A DNA stretch of 64,000 nucleotides from Cronobacter sakazakii (lineage in GTDB: Bacteria; Pseudomonadota; Gammaproteobacteria; Enterobacterales; Enterobacteriaceae). The notes beneath the pieces were generated by a model. That model was not told where the DNA came from. It worked only from the letters and a program-made list of their open reading frames with translations, and searched no databases. Position numbers and translations under genes: made by a program. The stretch lies in assembly GCF_000982825.1 (NCBI RefSeq), contig NZ_CP011047.1, forward strand, positions 3,596,001 to 3,660,000, written 5' to 3'. Shown here in pieces: positions 59,308 through 64,000 of the stretch. The stretch's first letter is position 1. Each line of letters begins with the position of its first letter.

Positions 59308-60558
59308 TTACATGTTCGCGATGATCGCGTCGCCAAACTCTGAACATTTCAGCAGTTTAGCGCCTTCCATCAGACGCTCGAAGTCATAGGTCACGGTCTT
59401 ATTGTTGATCGCGCCTTCCATGCCTTTAACAATCAGGTCAGCCGCTTCGAACCATCCCATATGACGCAGCATCATCTCAGCTGAGAGAATGATAGAGCCC
59501 GGGTTCACTTTGTCCTGGCCTGCGTATTTCGGCGCGGTGCCGTGGGTCGCTTCAAACAGCGCGCACTCGTCACCGATGTTCGCGCCCGGCGCGATGCCGA
59601 TGCCGCCAACCTGCGCCGCCAGGGCGTCAGAGATGTAGTCGCCGTTCAGGTTCATACAGGCGATGACGTCATATTCCGCCGGACGCAGCAGGATCTGCTG
59701 TAGGAAGGCGTCGGCGATAACGTCTTTCACAACGATCTCTTTGCCGTTGTTCGGGTTCTTGATTTTCACCCACGGGCCGCCGTCGATAAGCTCGCCGCCG
59801 AACTCTTCACGCGCCAGCTGGTAGCCCCAGTCTTTAAACGCGCCTTCGGTGAATTTCATGATGTTGCCTTTATGCACCAGGGTCACGGATTCGCGATCGT
59901 TGGTGATGGCGTATTCAATCGCCGCGCGCACCAGGCGTTTGGTACCTTCTTCAGAACACGGCTTGATGCCGATGCCGCAATGTTCCGGGAAGCGGATTTT
60001 CTTCACGCCCATCTCTTCGCGCAGGAATTTGATCACTTTCTCAGCGTCAGCGGAGTCGGCTTTCCACTCGATACCCGCGTAGATGTCTTCAGAGTTTTCA
60101 CGGAAGATAACCATGTCGGTCAGTTCCGGGTGTTTAACCGGGCTTGGGGTGCCCTGGTAGTAACGTACCGGACGCAGGCAGACGTAAAGGTCCAGCTCCT
60201 GGCGCAGGGCGACGTTGAGAGAGCGAATACCGCCGCCAACCGGGGTAGTCAGCGGGCCTTTGATGGCAACGCGATATTCACGAATCAGATCCAGGGTTTC
60301 CTGGGGCAGCCAGACATCCTGACCGTAAAGCTGGGTAGATTTCTCACCGGTGTAAATTTCCATCCAGGAAATTTTACGCTCGCCTTTGTAGGCTTTCTCA
60401 ACCGCGGCGTCGACCACTTTCAGCATCGCCGGCGTCACGTCCACGCCGATCCCGTCGCCTTCAATGAACGGGATGATCGGGTTGTGGGGGACATTCAGCT
60501 TGCCGTTTTGCGCTGTGATCTTTGCACCTTCCGCCGGAACTACTACTTTGCTTTCCAT
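59308..60558 (-). CDS. icd: isocitrate dehydrogenase (NADP), host-phage chimera
   Basis: This 416-residue TCA-cycle enzyme oxidises isocitrate to 2-oxoglutarate and makes NADPH. The 5' part (60558 to the core at 59471) is host; the last 45 codons after the core come from the phage and encode the same residues as the host copy left at 13277. Function is thus preserved. AGGAGAGG precedes the start. Confidence 0.98.
   Translation of the reverse strand: MESKVVVPAEGAKITAQNGKLNVPHNPIIPFIEGDGIGVDVTPAMLKVVDAAVEKAYKGERKISWMEIYTGEKSTQLYGQDVWLPQETLDLIREYRVAIKGPLTTPVGGGIRSLNVALRQELDLYVCLRPVRYYQGTPSPVKHPELTDMVIFRENSEDIYAGIEWKADSADAEKVIKFLREEMGVKKIRFPEHCGIGIKPCSEEGTKRLVRAAIEYAITNDRESVTLVHKGNIMKFTEGAFKDWGYQLAREEFGGELIDGGPWVKIKNPNNGKEIVVKDVIADAFLQQILLRPAEYDVIACMNLNGDYISDALAAQVGGIGIAPGANIGDECALFEATHGTAPKYAGQDKVNPGSIILSAEMMLRHMGWFEAADLIVKGMEGAINNKTVTYDFERLMEGAKLLKCSEFGDAIIANM
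59444..59471. repeat. prophage attachment core, right
   Basis: 28-bp identical copy of 13413-13440, within icd, 137-164 bases before its stop codon. This is the icd attachment site used by phage 21 and e14. Confidence 0.92.
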
Positions 60559-60703
60559 TCACCTCTCCTTCGAGCGCTTCTGGTTGTGACTCATTATGTT
60601 AATGATTTGTAATAGGCGTGATAATACTACCTGAATGTTCTGCCCCATGCCACGCCCTTATGAATAGGGTATAATGCGGTAATTGATAAAGCCTGAAAAT
60701 AGT

Positions 60704-61330
60704 ATGCAGAAAACTTCTTATAGAAATCACCGGCTTGAGCGATTCAGCTCACAACATTCCGCTAAGCGCCGCAAACCCGAAGGCCCGAAACGGCTGATCC
60801 TCTTCAATAAACCTTATGATGTACTGCCGCAGTTTACCGACGAGGCTGGCCGCCAGACGCTGAAGGATTTTATCCCGGTGGCGGGCGTCTATGCCGCGGG
60901 CCGTCTCGATCGCGACAGCGAAGGCTTACTGGTGCTGACCAACGACGGCGCGTTACAGGCTAAACTAACCCAGCCCGGCAAACGCACCGGCAAAATCTAT
61001 TTTGTGCAGGTAGAAGGCGAGCCGACGGAAGCGGCGCTGGCGCAGCTGCGCACCGGCGTGACGCTGAACGACGGCCCAACGCTCCCGGCGGGCGTTGAGC
61101 GCGTTGAAGAGCCCGCCTGGCTCTGGCCGCGTATTCCACCGATTCGCGAGCGTAAATCGATTCCCACCAGCTGGCTTAAAATCACGCTCTATGAAGGGCG
61201 TAACCGGCAGGTGCGGCGCATGACGGCACACGTGGGCTTCCCGACGCTCCGGCTGATTCGTTACGCGATGGGCGACTATACTCTTGATTCTCTGGCCTGC
61301 GGCCAGTGGCGAGACGTTCCGCTCAAATAA
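60704..61330 (+). CDS. rluE: 23S rRNA pseudouridine synthase RluE
   Basis: This 208-residue RsuA/RluB/E/F-type synthase makes pseudouridine 2457 in 23S rRNA. The catalytic GRLDRDSEG motif carries the Asp. RNRQVRRM is the conserved C-terminal motif. It is divergent from icd as in E. coli. ATG 60704 was chosen; upstream TTG 60683 is open. Confidence 0.95.
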   Translation: MQKTSYRNHRLERFSSQHSAKRRKPEGPKRLILFNKPYDVLPQFTDEAGRQTLKDFIPVAGVYAAGRLDRDSEGLLVLTNDGALQAKLTQPGKRTGKIYFVQVEGEPTEAALAQLRTGVTLNDGPTLPAGVERVEEPAWLWPRIPPIRERKSIPTSWLKITLYEGRNRQVRRMTAHVGFPTLRLIRYAMGDYTLDSLACGQWRDVPLK

Positions 61331-61340
61331 GGAGAACCGG

Positions 61341-61790
61341 ATGTTCAAACCCCATGTCACCGTCGCCTGTGTGGTACACGCGCAGGGCAAATTCCTCGTC
61401 GTGGAAGAGACCATTAACGGCAAAGCGCTCTGGAACCAGCCTGCCGGCCATCTCGAAGCCGACGAAACGCTGGTGGAAGCCGCGCGCCGCGAACTGTGGG
61501 AAGAGACCGGTATCCGCGCCGAACCGCAGCATTTTCTGCGTCTGCACCAGTGGCTGGCACCCGACAACACGCCGTTTTTGCGCTTTCTGTTCAGTATTGA
61601 ACTCGACGCGCCGCTGCCGACCGAACCGCACGACAGTGATATCGATCTCTGCCGCTGGGTGAGCGCTGAGGAAATTCTTTCGGCGACCAACCTGCGCTCT
61701 CCGCTGGTGGCCGAAAGCATTCGCACCTGGCAGCGCGGCGAGCGTTATCCGCTCTCGCTGATTGGCGCGTTTAACTGGCCGCAGCGTTAA
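61341..61790 (+). CDS. nudJ: Nudix hydrolase NudJ
   Basis: This 149-residue protein has a Nudix box starting GHLEADETLVEAARRE and ending EETGI (about 37-59). NudJ hydrolyses thiamine pyrophosphates and nucleoside di/triphosphates. GGAGAA precedes the start, 10 bp after rluE, so it is co-transcribed. Confidence 0.95.
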   Translation: MFKPHVTVACVVHAQGKFLVVEETINGKALWNQPAGHLEADETLVEAARRELWEETGIRAEPQHFLRLHQWLAPDNTPFLRFLFSIELDAPLPTEPHDSDIDLCRWVSAEEILSATNLRSPLVAESIRTWQRGERYPLSLIGAFNWPQR

Positions 61791-61962
61791 CTTCACCGCA
61801 CTATTTGTTTCGCACCGAAACTTTTAACGGCAGCTTAACCTGCTGCCGCCATCCGCTACACTCAGCACTATCTGCCATTCAGGCTACTGCCCCGCCCTTA
61901 CCTCTGCCAGACAAACGCTAAATCGCCCGTTTTTCCACCAGTCATTTCGCTTTTTATGCCAT

Positions 61963-61989
61963 TAAAGAACAAAAAATCGACGCCGATAA
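61963..61989 (+). promoter_or_regulatory. FliA (sigma-28) promoter for the second chemoreceptor
   Basis: TAAAGAAC (61963-61970), 11 bp, GCCGATAA (61982-61989), 70 bp upstream of the start codon. Near consensus. Confidence 0.9.
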
Positions 61990-62058
61990 GAGATTGACCA
62001 GGAGGCTCGTAGCGAAGGGAAAGTAATGATTTTTCGTGGTTGATCCTGAGGAGCCGTG

Positions 62059-64000
62059 ATGGCCAGACAATCCGTTCATAAAAAGATGAGTACCCGCGCA
62101 CAAATGCTGCTGACGGGCGCATTAACCATCACGCTGGGGTTTGTCGTCACCATCGGCGTGCTGAGCTGGCAATCCAGCAACGAACAAAAATCCCTGGCCG
62201 AGAGCTATTTACGCCAGATTGCCCAGAGCGAAGCGCTGAAAATCCAGCAGGAGCTCAACTACGCGCGCGATGTGGCGCATAATCTTGGCCACAGCATGGC
62301 GTCCCTGCCCCGCGCCGGCATCACCGACCGTAAAGTCGCCGATCAACTGCTCGAAGGCGCGCTGCGCGATAACCCAAATTACCTCTCGATTTCCGTCATC
62401 TTTGAAGAAAACGCTTTTGACGGTCGCGACGCCGAGTTTGACGGCAAACCCGGCCAGGCGCCGAAAGGCCGTTACGCCTTTTTCGTCGACCACGGTCAGT
62501 CGGGTAATTACCAGTTTCACCCCCTGCTCTCCTACCTGACGCCGGGCCAGGGCGACTACTACCTGATCCCGCAGAAAACCCAGAAAGATACGCTGATTGA
62601 ACCCTACAGCTACGCCTATAACGGCGTGCCGACGCTGCTGACCTCGGTGGCGGCCCCGATTGTCTCCGACGGTCAGCTTAAGGGCGTGGTGACATCCGAT
62701 ATTTCGCTGGCGTCGCTTCAGCAAAAAGTGAATCAGATTAAACCCTGGGAAGGCGGCGGTTATGCCATGCTGCTTTCAACGGCAGGCAAAATCGTCTCCT
62801 ACCCGGATAAAAAGCTGACCAGCAAACCGTTCCCTGGCGATACCGCCGGTTTCACCAGCAATGTGGTTGAGCAGGACGATCCGATCCTTGGCGAAAAAGC
62901 GCTGGTCACCTGGCAGCCTGTCACCATCGGTAATAGCACGGATAAATGGTATCTCGGCATTGTGGCGCCGGTAAGCCAGGTGATGGCCGCCGCGAACCGC
63001 CAGTTAATGAACGCCATTATTCTTATGGTGGTGAGCATTCTGCTGGTGAGCGCACTGCTCGGTATCGTCTTTAGCCGCAAAGTGCTCCGGCCTCTCGGCG
63101 GTGAGCCGCTGGAAGCCGCGACCATTGCGCTGGCCGTGGCCGACGGCAAGCTCGATAACGCGATTGACGTTAAACCGGGCGATCGCGGCAGCCTGTTCTA
63201 CGCCCTTCACACCATGCAGGCGCAGCTGCGCGGCATTGTCGGGCAGATTAAAGAGGCAAGCGACTCCGTGCGTCAGGGCGCGGGCGAAATCGTCAGCGGC
63301 AACATTAACCTTTCGTCGCGCACCGAAGAACAGGCAGCCGCGCTGGAGCAGACCGCCGCCAGCATGGAGCAGATCAGCGCGACCGTGAAACACAACGCCG
63401 CCAACGCCCATCACGCGACGGAACTGACCGCCAACGCCACGCAAATCGCCAGCCGCGGCGAAACGCTGGTCGGCCAGGTGGTACAGACGATGGCGCAGAT
63501 CGACGACAGCTCGAAGAAAATCAGCGATATCACCACGATGATTAACAGTATCGCGTTCCAGACCAATATCCTGGCGCTCAACGCGGCAGTAGAGGCGGCG
63601 CGCGCGGGTGAACAGGGCCGCGGCTTCGCGGTGGTGGCAAGCGAAGTCCGAAGCCTGGCGCAGCGCAGCGCCAACGCGGTGAAAGAGATTGCGGCGCTGA
63701 TTGAAGAGTCGGGCCAGCGCGTGGCCAACGGGGTGCAACTGGTGAACGACGCCGGCAAAACCATGCAGGAGATGACCCAGGCGGTGCATTCCGTGCAGAC
63801 CATTATCGGGGAGATTGTCAGCGCTTCGGATGAGCAGTCGAAAGGCATCAGTCAGGTGACGATCGCCGTGAACGAAATGGACGGCGTGACGCAGCAGAAC
63901 GCCGCGCTGGTGCAGCAGATGGCGGCAGCGGCCAGCTCGCTCGAAGAGCAGGCGCAACAGCTGGCGCAGACCGTCGAGCAGTTTAGTCTTCAGGAAAGTT
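62059..64000 (+). CDS. methyl-accepting chemotaxis protein, 3' end outside window
   Basis: At least 647 codons. It has an N-terminal membrane segment (about 18-38), a double-Cache-type periplasmic sensor (about 40-315), a second membrane segment (ILMVVSILLVSALLGIVF), HAMP, and the full signalling hairpin tip (IAFQTNILALNAAVEAARAG). dCache sensors often bind amino acids or carboxylates. GAGGAG precedes ATG 62059. It stands where E. coli has mnmA after nudJ. Confidence 0.95.
   Translation, partial: MARQSVHKKMSTRAQMLLTGALTITLGFVVTIGVLSWQSSNEQKSLAESYLRQIAQSEALKIQQELNYARDVAHNLGHSMASLPRAGITDRKVADQLLEGALRDNPNYLSISVIFEENAFDGRDAEFDGKPGQAPKGRYAFFVDHGQSGNYQFHPLLSYLTPGQGDYYLIPQKTQKDTLIEPYSYAYNGVPTLLTSVAAPIVSDGQLKGVVTSDISLASLQQKVNQIKPWEGGGYAMLLSTAGKIVSYPDKKLTSKPFPGDTAGFTSNVVEQDDPILGEKALVTWQPVTIGNSTDKWYLGIVAPVSQVMAAANRQLMNAIILMVVSILLVSALLGIVFSRKVLRPLGGEPLEAATIALAVADGKLDNAIDVKPGDRGSLFYALHTMQAQLRGIVGQIKEASDSVRQGAGEIVSGNINLSSRTEEQAAALEQTAASMEQISATVKHNAANAHHATELTANATQIASRGETLVGQVVQTMAQIDDSSKKISDITTMINSIAFQTNILALNAAVEAARAGEQGRGFAVVASEVRSLAQRSANAVKEIAALIEESGQRVANGVQLVNDAGKTMQEMTQAVHSVQTIIGEIVSASDEQSKGISQVTIAVNEMDGVTQQNAALVQQMAAAASSLEEQAQQLAQTVEQFSLQES

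Larger units (their letters stand above)
13413..59471. mobile_element. lambdoid prophage integrated in icd
   Basis: Bounded by the 28-bp core repeats. It carries integrase, excisionase, CI/Cro, replication, Q, lysis, HK97-type head and lambda-type non-contractile tail genes, so it would be a siphovirus. It is about 46 kb and all modules look intact apart from one small nonsense-bearing gene (42123-42350). Target choice is as in phage 21 and e14. Confidence 0.95.

Overview
The window is enterobacterial chromosome. Host landmarks are cheV, a cspA-family gene followed by ymcF, queH, icd, rluE and nudJ, with FliA-type promoters in front of chemotaxis genes. Gene content and composition fit a Cronobacter- or Enterobacter-like member of the Enterobacteriaceae; the genus is inferred, not proven.

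Layout. 1-13.2 kb is host DNA: cheV, small stress or cold-shock genes, queH, a methyl-accepting chemotaxis receptor broken by a complete IS1 (768 bp, 8-bp target duplication), a kinase-like phosphotransferase, a secreted protein, a divergent esterase/LysR pair, a VOC protein and two lipoproteins. 13.4-59.4 kb is a complete-looking lambdoid prophage (about 46 kb) integrated in icd, as phage 21 and e14 do in E. coli. The 28-bp core repeats at 13413-13440 and 59444-59471. The original icd 3' end is stranded at 13277-13412, and the phage supplies a synonymous replacement that completes icd. 59.3-64 kb is host again: icd, rluE, nudJ and the start of a second chemoreceptor with a FliA promoter.

Prophage order, left to right: an accessory end (XRE plus ImmA/IrrE pair, small ORF, tRNA-Pro); tail genes on the minus strand (tfa, fibre, J, I, K, L, M, tape measure, lipoprotein moron, G/T frameshift pair, V, completion proteins); an HK97-type head (connector, repeat protein, portal, protease-capsid fusion, terminase, HNH); cargo (two glycosyltransferases, Clp-fold protease pair, unknowns); lysis (Rz/Rz1, endolysin, holins); Q with a candidate late promoter and tandem terminators; RusA, Dam, a replication protein with iterons; CII-like, Cro and CI; a TerB-repeat/BRCT gene at the rex position; pL/oL; a structured RNA region; rdgC; xis; int.

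How it works together. CI sits between oR and oL, which share an ACAACTTTA-type operator word. pR runs left through Cro, CII and replication genes to Q. Q would release pR' transcription through terminators, including hairpins that sit just upstream of several late start codons. pL runs right through a long RNA-rich leader to rdgC, xis and int. The most unusual parts are two paralogous long-stem tRNA-like RNAs in the pL leader (reminiscent of P1 C4 and P4 CI antisense RNAs), the rex-position TerB/BRCT gene, the Clp-fold protease pair, and a repeat/carbohydrate-binding-like head-region protein alongside phage glycosyltransferases.
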